Of a stretch of DNA of 64,000 nt, positions 50,260 through 62,331 are shown one piece after another (the first letter of the stretch is position 1; the number at the start of each line of letters is the position of its first letter). Source of the stretch: Leclercia adecarboxylata (GTDB lineage: Bacteria; Pseudomonadota; Gammaproteobacteria; Enterobacterales; Enterobacteriaceae); NCBI RefSeq assembly GCF_006171285.1, contig NZ_CP040889.1, positions 682,001 to 746,000 of the forward strand. The letters are read 5' to 3'. Position numbers and translations under genes: made by a program. Under the pieces are notes generated by a model, which saw nothing but the letters and a program-made list of their open reading frames with translations, was not told where the DNA came from and searched no databases.

Positions 50260-51153
50260 TTAGTTTTCTAATGCCGCACGTAAGAATCCCTGATGCGCGT
50301 CAAGCCTGGCGCGCGCCGCAGCGGCATCCAGCCCGCTTAAGATCATCAGAATGGCCGGTTTGACGTCATACCCGGTCTGTTGCAGAACCTGTTCCGCCTC
50401 TTCGCGGGAGGTTCCCGTGGCTTCGACCACCATGCGGCACGCCCGGTCGATGAGCTTCACGTTAGTGGCTTTCATGTCGACCATCAGGTTCTGGTAGACC
50501 TTGCCAAACTTCACCATCGCCCCGGTGGAGATCATGTTGAGCACCAGCTTTTGCGCCGTGCCGGATTTCAGGCGGGTGGAGCCGGTTAATGCCTCCGGGC
50601 CCACCACCGGCGAGATGGCGATCGCAGCCACCTGAGCAATGGGTGAACCTGGATTGCAGGAGATGGCCACGGTGGTGCAGCCGGTCTGGTTGGCATACTC
50701 CAGCCCGCCAATCACGTACGGCGTGCGCCCGGAGGCGGCCAGCCCGACCACCAGATCCTTCGCGGTCAGGTTGAGGGCTTTGAGATCGTCCTCACCGAGC
50801 TGTTTGCTGTCCTCTGCCCCTTCCACCGCTTTCAGCAGCGCGCCCGGGCCACCGGCAATCAGGCCGATCACCAGGCCATGCGGCACGCCAAAGGTCGGCG
50901 GGCACTCGGAGGCATCCAGTACCCCCAGGCGTCCGCTGGTGCCTGCGCCCATGTAGATGATGCGCCCGCCCGCTTTCAGCGCCTCTGCGGCGGCATCCAC
51001 AGCTTTCGCCACCTCGGGCAATGTCTCTTTCACTGCCTGCGCGACCAGCGTATCCTGTTGGTTAAAGCGATGAACAAGGTCAAGCGTGGAGAGTGCGTCC
51101 AGGTCCAGGGTTTGTGGGTTGCGGGATTCTGATACCAGTGAGCCGAGATTCAT
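50260..51153 (-). CDS. murQ: N-acetylmuramic acid 6-phosphate etherase
   Basis: A 297-residue cytoplasmic enzyme that removes the lactyl ether from MurNAc-6-P to give GlcNAc-6-P and D-lactate, feeding recovered peptidoglycan sugars into amino sugar metabolism. It has a SIS domain ([20 protein letters not shown]) and the C-terminal helical domain ([24 protein letters not shown]). It heads the murQ-murP operon, divergent from yfhH across a region with two operator-like palindromes. Confidence 0.95.
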   Translation of the reverse strand: MNLGSLVSESRNPQTLDLDALSTLDLVHRFNQQDTLVAQAVKETLPEVAKAVDAAAEALKAGGRIIYMGAGTSGRLGVLDASECPPTFGVPHGLVIGLIAGGPGALLKAVEGAEDSKQLGEDDLKALNLTAKDLVVGLAASGRTPYVIGGLEYANQTGCTTVAISCNPGSPIAQVAAIAISPVVGPEALTGSTRLKSGTAQKLVLNMISTGAMVKFGKVYQNLMVDMKATNVKLIDRACRMVVEATGTSREEAEQVLQQTGYDVKPAILMILSGLDAAAARARLDAHQGFLRAALEN

Positions 51154-51167
51154 TTTTTGTACCTCAA

Positions 51168-51213
51168 GAATTTTTAATTCATAATAGTCGCATTATAATG
51201 GAATATAAAATTC
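51168..51213. promoter_or_regulatory. Twin palindromes between murQ and yfhH
   Basis: GAATTTTTAATTC at 51168-51180 and GAATATAAAATTC at 51201-51213 are near-palindromes with the same GAAT-N5-ATTC frame, each followed by ATA or ATT, exactly 33 bp apart. They lie in the 117-bp divergent gap and are probable operators of YfhH. TATAAT at 51194-51199 region lies between them and could be the -10 of yfhH. Confidence 0.55.
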
Positions 51214-51270
51214 ATTCAGGCGAGCAGAATTCGCATTTGCTGCAGTCATCACATTTCGCCAGGAGTCCTT

Positions 51271-52119
51271 ATGAACTGTTTAATTCGTATCCGCCAGCGA
51301 TACGCGGGTTTTGCCCAGAGCGATAAAAAACTGGCGGATTTTTTACTCTCTCAGCCCGATCGCGCCCGCCACTTAAGCTCTCAGCAGCTGGCAAGCGAGG
51401 CGGGCGTGAGCCAGTCCAGCGTGGTGAAATTCGCCCAGAAGATTGGTTTTAAAGGCTTTCCCGCATTAAAACTGGCGCTCAGCGAGGCGCTGGCCAGTAA
51501 TCCGAATCCGCAATCCATGCCGGTCCATAACCAGATCCGCGGCGACGATCCGATGCGTCTGGTAGGGGAAAAGCTGATCAAGGAGAACGTGGCGGCAATG
51601 CACGCCACCCTCGACGTTAACAGCGAAGAGAAACTGCTGGAGAGCGTGGCCATGCTGCGCGCGGCAAGACGGGTTATCCTTACCGGCATTGGCGCCTCCG
51701 GGCTTGTAGCGCGAAACTTTGGCTGGAAGCTGAATAAAATCGGCGTGATTGCGATTGTCGAACAGGACATGCACGCCCTGCTGGCCACCGTGCAGGCGAT
51801 GGAGCCTGACGATCTTCTGCTGGCCCTCTCCTACTCCGGCGAACGCCGGGAAATCAATCTGGCCGCCGACGAAGCGCTGCGCGTGGGCGGTAAAATTCTG
51901 GCGATCACCGGCTTTACCCCCAATGCACTGCAGCAGCGGGCCACGCGTTGTCTGTATACCATTGCCGAAGAGCAGGCCACCCGCAGTGCGGCGATCTCCT
52001 CCACCAGCGCGCAGATGATGCTCACCGATCTACTGTTTATGGCGCTGGTTCAGCAGGATCTGGAGCATGCCCCGGAACGTATTCGACAGAGTGAGGCGTT
52101 GGTAAAAAAACTGGTTTGA
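51271..52119 (+). CDS. yfhH: RpiR/MurR family regulator YfhH
   Basis: A 282-residue regulator with an N-terminal RpiR helix-turn-helix (LASEAGVSQSSVVKFAQKIG, residues about 42-62) and a C-terminal SIS domain (LTGIGASGLVARNFGWKL, LSYSGERREI) for phosphosugar sensing. Length equals that of E. coli YfhH. AGGAG lies five bases before the ATG. In E. coli yfhH has no murQP next to it; here the divergent murQ-murP operon and shared palindromes make it the likely MurNAc-6-P-responsive repressor. Confidence 0.9.
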   Translation: MNCLIRIRQRYAGFAQSDKKLADFLLSQPDRARHLSSQQLASEAGVSQSSVVKFAQKIGFKGFPALKLALSEALASNPNPQSMPVHNQIRGDDPMRLVGEKLIKENVAAMHATLDVNSEEKLLESVAMLRAARRVILTGIGASGLVARNFGWKLNKIGVIAIVEQDMHALLATVQAMEPDDLLLALSYSGERREINLAADEALRVGGKILAITGFTPNALQQRATRCLYTIAEEQATRSAAISSTSAQMMLTDLLFMALVQQDLEHAPERIRQSEALVKKLV

Positions 52120-52175
52120 GCAGACAATGAGCGTATAATGCCCGCCCTGTTTGTGTTGTTTCTGAGAATTTCCTG

Positions 52176-52436
52176 ATGGCGCTGTTAATCACCAAAAAAT
52201 GCATCAATTGCGATATGTGCGAACCCGAATGCCCTAACCAGGCAATCTCTATGGGGGAGAGCATTTATGAGATTAACAGCGACCGCTGCACCGAGTGCAT
52301 TGGCCATTATGAGACCCCAACCTGCCAGAAGGTGTGCCCGATCCCCAATACTATCCTGAAAGATCCGGCACATCCTGAATCGGAAGAGCAGCTGTGGGAC
52401 AAATTCGTGCTGATGCACCACGCCGATAAGATTTAA
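52176..52436 (+). CDS. yfhL: YfhL family 4Fe-4S ferredoxin
   Basis: An 86-residue ferredoxin with two [4Fe-4S] motifs: [12 protein letters not shown] at residues 9-20 and [18 protein letters not shown] in the middle, the second with the insertion typical of the Allochromatium-type proteins. Electron partners are unknown. It ends convergently with acpS, overlapping by four bases. Confidence 0.95.
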   Translation: MALLITKKCINCDMCEPECPNQAISMGESIYEINSDRCTECIGHYETPTCQKVCPIPNTILKDPAHPESEEQLWDKFVLMHHADKI

Positions 52437-52813
52437 CTTTCGATGAGCACCGTGGCGCAGGCGTAATGGCGCTCATCCGCCAGCGTCACGTGCATATGCG
52501 CCACGCCCAGTTTTTCTGCCAGCTTTAACGCCTCGCCCCACAGCCGGAGGCGCGGTTTGCCCAGCTCATCGTTAAACACTTCGAACTGATTGAACGCCAG
52601 ACCGTTGCGGATCCCGGTGCCGAAGGCTTTTGCCGCCGCCTCCTTCACCGCAAATCGTTTGGCAAGAAAACGCACCGGCTGCTGGTGCGTTTCCCAGATG
52701 GCCCACTCGTTATCGCTGAGCACCCGGCGGGCAAGGCGATCGCCGCTGCGGGCAATCACCGCTTCAATGCGGGCGATCTCAACGATATCCGTGCCTAAGC
52801 CAAGGATAGCCAT
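52433..52813 (-). CDS. acpS: Holo-[acyl-carrier-protein] synthase
   Basis: A 126-residue trimeric enzyme that transfers 4'-phosphopantetheine from coenzyme A to acyl carrier protein. Metal-binding motifs [11 protein letters not shown] at the start and [15 protein letters not shown] in the middle are intact. Its start overlaps the pdxJ stop by one base. Confidence 0.97.
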   Translation of the reverse strand: MAILGLGTDIVEIARIEAVIARSGDRLARRVLSDNEWAIWETHQQPVRFLAKRFAVKEAAAKAFGTGIRNGLAFNQFEVFNDELGKPRLRLWGEALKLAEKLGVAHMHVTLADERHYACATVLIES

Positions 52814-53544
52814 TACTTGCGGGCTTCCTGCATCAGGCGTTTCATCTCAGATACCGCCTCTTTCAGGCCGCTCATCACCGCGCGACCGATAATCGCATGG
52901 CCGATGTTCAGCTCGTACATCTCCGGGATCGCCGCGATGGCTTTGACGTTGTGATAGGTCAGACCGTGGCCGGCATTCACCTTCAGGCCCAGACCGGCGG
53001 CATAGGTTGCCGCTTTAGCGATGCGATCGAGCTCTTTGGCCTGAGTGGTTTCATCTTCGGCATCGGCGTAGCAGCCGGTGTGGATCTCAATGTACGGCGC
53101 GCCAACGTCGGCTGCGGCTTTGATCTGCGCTTCATCGGCATCGATAAACAGCGACACGAGGATCCCGGCGTCGGCCAGACGTTTGCAGGCGTCACGCATC
53201 TTGTCCAGCTGACCGGCCACATCCAGCCCACCTTCGGTGGTCACTTCCTGGCGCTTTTCCGGTACCAGGCAGCAGAAATGGGGTTTAGTCTCAACGGCAA
53301 TCGCCAGCATCTCTTCGGTGACGGCCATCTCCAGATTCATGCGGGTGTCCAGGGTCTGACGCAGGATACGCACGTCGCGATCGGTAATATGACGACGGTC
53401 TTCGCGCAGGTGCACGGTAATACCGTCAGCCCCCGCCTGCTCGGCGATAAAGGCCGCCTGGACCGGATCGGGATACGCAGTACCGCGTGCATTGCGCAGG
53501 GTGGCAATGTGGTCAATGTTGACGCCTAACAGTAATTCAGCCAT
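52813..53544 (-). CDS. pdxJ: Pyridoxine 5'-phosphate synthase
   Basis: A 243-residue TIM-barrel enzyme that condenses 1-deoxyxylulose 5-phosphate with 3-amino-2-oxopropyl phosphate to give pyridoxine 5'-phosphate. Characteristic motifs are [25 protein letters not shown] and [11 protein letters not shown]. Operon order recO-pdxJ-acpS is conserved. Confidence 0.97.
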   Translation of the reverse strand: MAELLLGVNIDHIATLRNARGTAYPDPVQAAFIAEQAGADGITVHLREDRRHITDRDVRILRQTLDTRMNLEMAVTEEMLAIAVETKPHFCCLVPEKRQEVTTEGGLDVAGQLDKMRDACKRLADAGILVSLFIDADEAQIKAAADVGAPYIEIHTGCYADAEDETTQAKELDRIAKAATYAAGLGLKVNAGHGLTYHNVKAIAAIPEMYELNIGHAIIGRAVMSGLKEAVSEMKRLMQEARK

Positions 53545-53605
53545 GACAATCCTCGGTTTTATTTGCTTCGTTTCCCCTCTCCCTCAGGAAGGAGGACTCA
53601 ATACG

Positions 53606-54313
53606 TTAACGCTTCGGCATAAACTGCCGGAATAATTCGCGGCTCTTTAACGGCTTGCCACCAAGATACGGCTTGAGCGCAATTCGGGTAAAGCGTTTTG
53701 CCGCCCGCAGGGTGCTGACATCCGGAAATTCGCGTTCAGCCAGCGCCCGAAGGTCTCGCCCGGTGAAGGTATTGTTGTCGATGACCACGCTTGCGATAAA
53801 GCCTTTCTCTTCACGATAGCGGTAGGTCATGGTGTCCTCTACCGGGTCACCGCTGCCCGCACAGTGTAGAAAATCGACGCCGTATCCCAGATGCCCGAGC
53901 AACGCCAGCTCAAAGCGGCGCAGCGTCGGTTCCGGCGAGCCGGTGGTGCCCGCCAGCGCCTGGAGACAGTGCAGATAATCGAAAAAGAGTTCAGAGAAGC
54001 GGGTCTCATGTTCAAGCACGCGCGTAATGAGCTCGTTAACATAGAGACCGCTGTACAGCGTAATACCAGAGAGGGGGAGCGCCAGAGAGACGGCTTCAGC
54101 ACTGCGCAGGGTTTTCACTTCCCCACGCCCGCCAAAGCGTACCAGCAGCGGGGTGAAAGGCTGCAGAGCGCCCTTCAGATTAGAACGTTTTGAACGTGCG
54201 CCTTTGGCAACAAGGCGCACGCGGCCTGACTCTTCCGTGAAGACGTCCAGCATCAGGCTGGTTTCGCTCCAGGGACGACTATGAAGGACAAAGGCACGCT
54301 GCCATCCATCCAT
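53606..54313 (-). CDS. recO: DNA repair protein RecO
   Basis: A recombination mediator that with RecR loads RecA on SSB-coated single strands. It has 235 residues from the ATG at 54313 ([15 protein letters not shown]); E. coli RecO continues a few residues beyond FMPKR, so the tail is shorter here. An N-terminal OB fold is followed by a helical domain. The ERIC element ends on the base before this start codon, and an in-frame ATG at 54316 lies inside it, so the whole translation initiation region is ERIC sequence. Confidence 0.95.
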   Translation of the reverse strand: MDGWQRAFVLHSRPWSETSLMLDVFTEESGRVRLVAKGARSKRSNLKGALQPFTPLLVRFGGRGEVKTLRSAEAVSLALPLSGITLYSGLYVNELITRVLEHETRFSELFFDYLHCLQALAGTTGSPEPTLRRFELALLGHLGYGVDFLHCAGSGDPVEDTMTYRYREEKGFIASVVIDNNTFTGRDLRALAEREFPDVSTLRAAKRFTRIALKPYLGGKPLKSRELFRQFMPKR

Positions 54314-54440
54314 CATACTCGTCGTCTTTCAAGTTGCAGGCGCGTTGGCTGCGCCCGCTCACCCCAGTCACTTACTGGAGTAAGCTCCCGGGGACTCGCG
54401 GCCTTGCCGCCTTCCTGCACCTCGAAAGCCATAGAGTATG
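54314..54440. repeat. ERIC element between era and recO
   Basis: Exactly 127 bp, the canonical ERIC length, bounded by the inverted ends CATACTC and GAGTATG. The core holds CTCACCCCAGTCACTTACTG and GAGTAAGCTCCCGGGGACTC, the two standard ERIC primer regions. It fills practically the whole era-recO gap. Confidence 0.95.
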
Positions 54441-54444
54441 AAAA

Positions 54445-56234
<1,790 letters not shown>

Positions 56235-56250
56235 ATTCATTTATCAGGTA

Positions 56251-57225
56251 TTAATGGATACCGCCGATACGATTTAACCGTACGCCGGTTGGCCATTCGC
56301 CTTCCTGCTTCTCAAAGCTCATCCAGATTGTGGTCGCTTTACCCACCAGGTTCGCTTCCGGCACAAAGCCCCAGTAACGGCTGTCCGCGCTGTTATCGCG
56401 GTTATCACCCATCATGAAGTAATGTCCCGGCGGTACGATCCAGGTCGCCAGCTGCTGCCCCTGCTGCTGATAGTACATACCCAGCTGATCCTGAGCGATG
56501 GAGACGGTCAGGATACGGTGCGTAACATCACCCAGGGTCTCTTTACGCTCGTTCAGACGAATACCGTTCTCTTTGGTTTCGCCTTTCGGCAGCTGGAAGA
56601 AGCCGCTGGTTGCTTCGCCGCCGTTACGACGGGCAAACGTCTGTACGAAGTCGCTTGGCTCAACGCCGGAATAGGTCACCGGTAATGCGCTGCCGCACGC
56701 GGTACCGGAACTGCAGCCAGGCTGAACCGTCACCTCTTTGGAAACCGGATTATAGGTCACCTTGTCACCCGGTACGCCAACGGTACGTTTGATGTAATCC
56801 AGACGTGGATCGTCCGGATATTTAAACACCACGATATCGCCGCGTTTCGGATGACCGGTTTCGATCAGCGTTTTCTGGTAGATCGGATCTTTGATGCCGT
56901 AAGCAAACTTCTCGACCAGAATAAAATCCCCGATCAGCAGCGTTGGCATCATCGAAGCGGATGGGATCTGGAAAGGTTCATAGATAAACGAACGCACCAC
57001 CAGCACAATGGCCAGCACCGGAAAGACCGAAGCGCCCGTTTCCAGCCAGCCCGGCTTAGGGCTGACTTTCTTCAGGGTTTTCGCATCCAGTTGATCGCCC
57101 GTGGCCGCCTGTGCAACGGCCTGACGTTCGCGACGTTTCGGCGCAAAAATAAACTTATCCAGACACCACAACAGCCCCGTCACCAGGGTGGCAATCACCA
57201 GGATCAGGGCAAACATGTTCGCCAT
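56251..57225 (-). CDS. lepB: Signal peptidase I
   Basis: A 324-residue inner-membrane protease that removes signal peptides from exported proteins. Two N-terminal membrane segments precede the catalytic domain with the Ser of IPSASMMPTL (Ser91 by E. coli numbering) and the Lys of YIKRTVGVPGD (Lys146). The box FMMGDNRDNSADSR is complete. It follows lepA by 16 bp. Confidence 0.98.
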   Translation of the reverse strand: MANMFALILVIATLVTGLLWCLDKFIFAPKRRERQAVAQAATGDQLDAKTLKKVSPKPGWLETGASVFPVLAIVLVVRSFIYEPFQIPSASMMPTLLIGDFILVEKFAYGIKDPIYQKTLIETGHPKRGDIVVFKYPDDPRLDYIKRTVGVPGDKVTYNPVSKEVTVQPGCSSGTACGSALPVTYSGVEPSDFVQTFARRNGGEATSGFFQLPKGETKENGIRLNERKETLGDVTHRILTVSIAQDQLGMYYQQQGQQLATWIVPPGHYFMMGDNRDNSADSRYWGFVPEANLVGKATTIWMSFEKQEGEWPTGVRLNRIGGIH

Positions 57226-57241
57226 GCCAACTCCTTAAGGA

Positions 57242-59041
<1,800 letters not shown>

Positions 59042-59212
59042 ATAGTTAAATAATTATGCCTTACGAATTCCTGGAGGCCGCTGTTCTTAGCCTGACGTTT
59101 TTCAGTGCGAAAACGCAGCATTCTACACTACATCTCCTTCACCAGGAAATGCTCTTCCAGCAAGCTTAGCGCGAAGATCCGGCGTTTTCTTTTATGAGAT
59201 GTAAATAAAACA

Positions 59213-59235
59213 AAGCCCGGTACATCACCGGGCTT
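59213..59235 (-). terminator. Terminator at the rseC stop
   Basis: AAGCCCGGT and ACCGGGCTT form a 9-bp stem around GATGT on the minus strand, followed by TTTGTTTTATTT. The rseC stop codon lies within the loop-side of this hairpin. It would end the rpoE-rseABC transcript before lepA. Confidence 0.85.
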
Positions 59236-59701
59236 CTGAAGAGAGCGTTTCGACGCGAAGTTCATCGGGTGGCAATCCGACGCTGAGAATAACGGGCTGC
59301 CACTCTTCACGCACCGCGAGCCTTGAAGAGAAGCCGCGGGCCAGTAAGAAGCCACCTACCCCGCCCAGCGCTGCGCCACACATGGCGGCCAGATCGGTCG
59401 CAAACAGCACCTGGAACAGACCGCCCAGGGCAAACAGTCCCACCAGCGGCGAAAGATACACCAGCATGGCCGAGCCAAGCAGGCTGCCTTCGGCGATCCC
59501 TAATTCGACTTTCTGGCCTTTGACCAGCGGTTCTGCGCTAGGGACGCTGATGGTGTGTGAGGTCTGCGGCCCGAGTTTGTTCAGCACCCGGCTTCCGCAA
59601 CCGGCGCGAGAGGCGCAGCTGTTACAGGATGCTTTGACATCACAGCTGACCAGCGCGACGCCCTTCTGCCATGAAACGACAGTTGCCCACTCTTTGATCA
59701 T
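59225..59701 (-). CDS. rseC: SoxR-reducing system protein RseC
   Basis: A 158-residue inner-membrane protein that helps keep SoxR reduced together with the Rsx complex. The cytoplasmic N-terminus has a four-Cys cluster motif (CDVKASCNSCASRAGC, residues 20-35) and is followed by two membrane helices (residues about 75-120). Its ATG overlaps the rseB stop by four bases. Confidence 0.95.
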   Translation of the reverse strand: MIKEWATVVSWQKGVALVSCDVKASCNSCASRAGCGSRVLNKLGPQTSHTISVPSAEPLVKGQKVELGIAEGSLLGSAMLVYLSPLVGLFALGGLFQVLFATDLAAMCGAALGGVGGFLLARGFSSRLAVREEWQPVILSVGLPPDELRVETLSSEAR

Positions 59702-60651
59702 TGTGCAGCCCTGAATTTAATACTGTCGGCGATACGCTTAGCCGTTTGCGGCGGGAGCTCACCTACAACGGTGATCTCTGCGTTATCACGTACCGTGGTA
59801 CTGACGGTGCGACGCCCGGTGCGCAGCATCTGATCGGCGCTGACCGGGGTTGCCCGGTTGATGTTCACCGAGAAGCTAAACAATCCGTCGGAGTAAAGAC
59901 GGGATTCCACGGGGGTATCAATGGTCGGCAGCTGGCGTCGGCTACTGGAAACTTCGCTGAAGCCCTGAGGGATCCAGTTTGGTGCCCAGTTAAAGTTGAT
60001 GGTATCCCCCACCGGCACGGAGAGCAGCGGCGGCAGATTGGCTTTTGCCAGATTCTGCATGCTGTTCCCGACCTGATCATCAATGGTGAAGGAGATCACC
60101 CGGAACTGCTCCAGGGTCTCGCCATCGCGATCCAGCAGATCGACCCGCATTGGCAATTTGGTCTCTGCATCCATCCAGACGATATAGCTGTAACGCGTTC
60201 CGTCTCTTGCGACCACACGCAGAACCTCGCAGAGCCGGTCGGCGATACGGGTACGTCCTACGGAAATAAAGTCGTAGTAAGGAGACAGACGCTTGAAGTC
60301 GGTATAGATAAGCGAAGGCAGCGAATCAACGATGTAATCGCCGTTCAGCGTAAAGGGCTCAAGACCCGGCTCAAAATAGCTGATTTCATTGCCTCGCTGC
60401 ACGACTTCGCGGCGCGGACCATCCATCTGCAAAAGCTGGGCAAGCGGCTGTTTATCAAGACGGGCATGGCGATAGCGTAACGACTCTACACCTTGCTTAT
60501 TGATACTGATAAAAGACAGCTCGTAGTTGAGTGACTGGCTGGCCTGGTTCATTTGCTGCAACAACGCCCCGGACGATACATCAGCCGAGGCGTTGACAGT
60601 GAACAACAGGCTACCCGCCATCAGAGACATGGCGCACCAAAGTTGCTTCAT
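59698..60651 (-). CDS. rseB: Sigma-E regulator RseB
   Basis: A 317-residue periplasmic protein that binds RseA and lipopolysaccharide and delays RseA cleavage. A signal peptide (about residues 1-23, ending VNASA) leads to the MucB/RseB two-domain fold. Start overlaps the rseA stop by one base (TAATG). Confidence 0.97.
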   Translation of the reverse strand: MKQLWCAMSLMAGSLLFTVNASADVSSGALLQQMNQASQSLNYELSFISINKQGVESLRYRHARLDKQPLAQLLQMDGPRREVVQRGNEISYFEPGLEPFTLNGDYIVDSLPSLIYTDFKRLSPYYDFISVGRTRIADRLCEVLRVVARDGTRYSYIVWMDAETKLPMRVDLLDRDGETLEQFRVISFTIDDQVGNSMQNLAKANLPPLLSVPVGDTINFNWAPNWIPQGFSEVSSSRRQLPTIDTPVESRLYSDGLFSFSVNINRATPVSADQMLRTGRRTVSTTVRDNAEITVVGELPPQTAKRIADSIKFRAAQ

Positions 60652-61301
60652 TACTGCGATTGCGTTCCTAAAGTTTGGTTTCCTGGCACTTGCACAGCAG
60701 CCTGCTGCGTTTGCGCCTGTTCAAACTGAAGCTGCTCGGAATGCAGACGACGCTGCAATTCATAGTCCTGCAACATCGCATTGATGCGACGGCGCTGCTC
60801 TTGTACCTGCTGCTGCTGACCGGCACCTGCCGATGCATCAGAAGGAATACCCAGGCTTACCGGGCTGGCTTTGCCCATCATCGGCAGTGTGTTGAACACT
60901 GGCGCTTCTGGTTGCTGGCTCACTTCAGATTGAGTGTTATAGTGCTGGACACCAACAATAACTGCAAGCGATACGCAAGCAGCCACTCCCATTTGAGTCA
61001 GTTGACTCGCCCAGGGACGCACTTTGTTCCAGAACGGCATTTTCTGCCACAGGTGCGGTGCAGGTTGGGCTTCAGGGATCAGCGGAGTGGCCTGAGAAAC
61101 AGGTTCGTTCTCAATGGCAGCCATTACGCGAGCTGAGATATCAAAATGGAGGACATCGCTGGTATCGCCGCGCAGGGTATCGCGAATGAGATGATAACTC
61201 TCCCAGGTTTTTTGTATCTCAGGAGAGCGAGAGAGCTCGTTGAGCATCTCACTGTCCAGCGTTTCACCATCCATCAAAGCGGAAAGTTGTTCTTTCTGCA
61301 T
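60651..61301 (-). CDS. rseA: Anti-sigma-E factor RseA
   Basis: A 216-residue single-pass inner-membrane protein. The N-terminal cytoplasmic part binds RpoE, a transmembrane helix (MGVAACVSLAVIVGVQ, near residues 100-117) follows, and the periplasmic part is Gln-rich. Cleavage by DegS and RseP releases RpoE under envelope stress. The start MQKEQLSALMDGE is set by homology; the frame is open back to 61382. Confidence 0.97.
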   Translation of the reverse strand: MQKEQLSALMDGETLDSEMLNELSRSPEIQKTWESYHLIRDTLRGDTSDVLHFDISARVMAAIENEPVSQATPLIPEAQPAPHLWQKMPFWNKVRPWASQLTQMGVAACVSLAVIVGVQHYNTQSEVSQQPEAPVFNTLPMMGKASPVSLGIPSDASAGAGQQQQVQEQRRRINAMLQDYELQRRLHSEQLQFEQAQTQQAAVQVPGNQTLGTQSQ

Positions 61302-61332
61302 GCCTAATACCTTTTCCAGTATCCCGCTATCG

Positions 61333-61908
61333 TCAACGCCTGATAAGCGGTTGAACTTTATTATCAATAGCTTCTCGCGCACGAAATATCCGTGAGCGAA
61401 CCGTACCGACCGGGCAATCCATGATAGCGGCTATCTCTTCATAGCTCAGGCCATCTAACTCCCGCAACGTAATTGCCATGCGTAAATCTTCCGGGAGCGA
61501 CTCGATGGTGCGAAAAACTATTTGTCTCAGTTCTTCTGACAACATTAAGTTCTCAGGGTTCGAAATTTCTTTCAACGCACCGCCGCTTTCAAAATTCTCT
61601 GCGTCGATGGCGTCTACATCGCTTGAAGGCGGACGGCGGCCCTGAGCGACGAGGTAGTTCTTCGCCGTATTGACGGCAATACGGTACAGCCAGGTATAAA
61701 AAGCACTATCTCCCCGGAAAGATTCCAGCGCGCGATAGGCCTTAATGAAAGACTCTTGCACCACATCAGGAACATCTCCTGACGGTACATAGCGGGACAC
61801 CAGACTCGCCACCTTATGCTGGTAGCGCACCACCAGTAGGTTAAAGGCTTTCTGATCTCCCTTCTGGACCCGTTCAACCAGAATCTGGTCCGTTAACTGC
61901 TCGCTCAT
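61333..61908 (-). CDS. rpoE: RNA polymerase sigma-E factor
   Basis: A 191-residue ECF sigma factor that transcribes envelope stress genes. Region 2 (YRAVRYQHK-type helices ending FYTWLYRIAVNTAKN) and region 4 (LDGLSYEEIAAIMDCPVGTVRSRIFRAREAI) are intact. The start MSEQLTDQILVERVQKGD is standard. It is preceded by a short overlapping leader frame and a sigma-E type promoter. Confidence 0.98.
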   Translation of the reverse strand: MSEQLTDQILVERVQKGDQKAFNLLVVRYQHKVASLVSRYVPSGDVPDVVQESFIKAYRALESFRGDSAFYTWLYRIAVNTAKNYLVAQGRRPPSSDVDAIDAENFESGGALKEISNPENLMLSEELRQIVFRTIESLPEDLRMAITLRELDGLSYEEIAAIMDCPVGTVRSRIFRAREAIDNKVQPLIRR

Positions 61909-61973
61909 CCGAGGTAATGTCTCCCCAAACCTAAAATCCACGCGTTATCGAAACGCCACTCCAAACACTGCAC
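61905..61973 (-). CDS. rseD: Candidate rpoE leader peptide (RseD-like)
   Basis: A short frame of 22 codons from GTG at 61973 (or 25 from TTG at 61982) whose TGA overlaps the rpoE ATG in ATGA. It encodes a Trp- and Gly-containing peptide ending GRHYLG. E. coli has a leader frame, rseD, in this position whose translation is coupled to rpoE. There is no obvious ribosome binding site, and a longer start is excluded by an in-frame TGA near 62009. Confidence 0.45.
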   Translation of the reverse strand: MQCLEWRFDNAWILGLGRHYLG

Positions 61974-61990
61974 TGTGAGCAAGCAGTTGC

Positions 61991-62018
61991 TTTGAGGGTC
62001 TTTTTTTCAAATAGTTCC
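61991..62018 (-). promoter_or_regulatory. Sigma-E dependent promoter of rpoE
   Basis: On the minus strand GGAACTA, 16 bp, then TCAAA fits the sigma-E consensus (GGAACTT, 15-16 bp, TCTGA/TCAAA). It explains autoregulation of the rpoE-rseABC operon. Confidence 0.78.
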
Positions 62019-62307
62019 GTCACGCCTTTGTTTTTGTTAATCACGTCGCAGACCGTTCATTTTCTATCATTATAAGTCTGATAACGATACGCACCCAGTT
62101 TCTGATAAGAAATGGTATTTTCCCGCTTGCAGGGTAACGCAAGACGGGCTTTATTTCACCACAAAATCTGAAGCTAACGATCTGCTTCGCAAAATATTTT
62201 CGCTCTTTTTATCGCGCATCTCTTCTCGAGCCCTGTTTAGCCGTTGCAACCAGCATTAAAAAAATACGTGCGATTCATCGCATTCAGGTGCTATGCTGAC
62301 CAAACAC

Positions 62308-62325
62308 TGTTTAGTAAATTAAACA
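62308..62325 (+). promoter_or_regulatory. NadR operator of nadB
   Basis: TGTTTA-N6-TAAACA is a perfect inverted repeat and matches the NadR box. It lies between the nadB -10 and the start codon, where NadR bound in the presence of NAD would block transcription. Confidence 0.9.
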
Positions 62326-62331
62326 AACATC

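Larger units (their letters stand above)
61974..62331. promoter_or_regulatory. Divergent control region of rpoE and nadB
   Basis: Besides the sigma-E promoter and NadR box listed separately, this gap holds a TATAAT on the minus strand at 62069-62074, possibly the -10 of an additional vegetative rpoE promoter with a poor -35. On the nadB side a -10 TATGCT lies at 62292-62297, just ahead of the NadR box. The middle, 62100-62270, shows nothing else recognisable. Confidence 0.55.
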
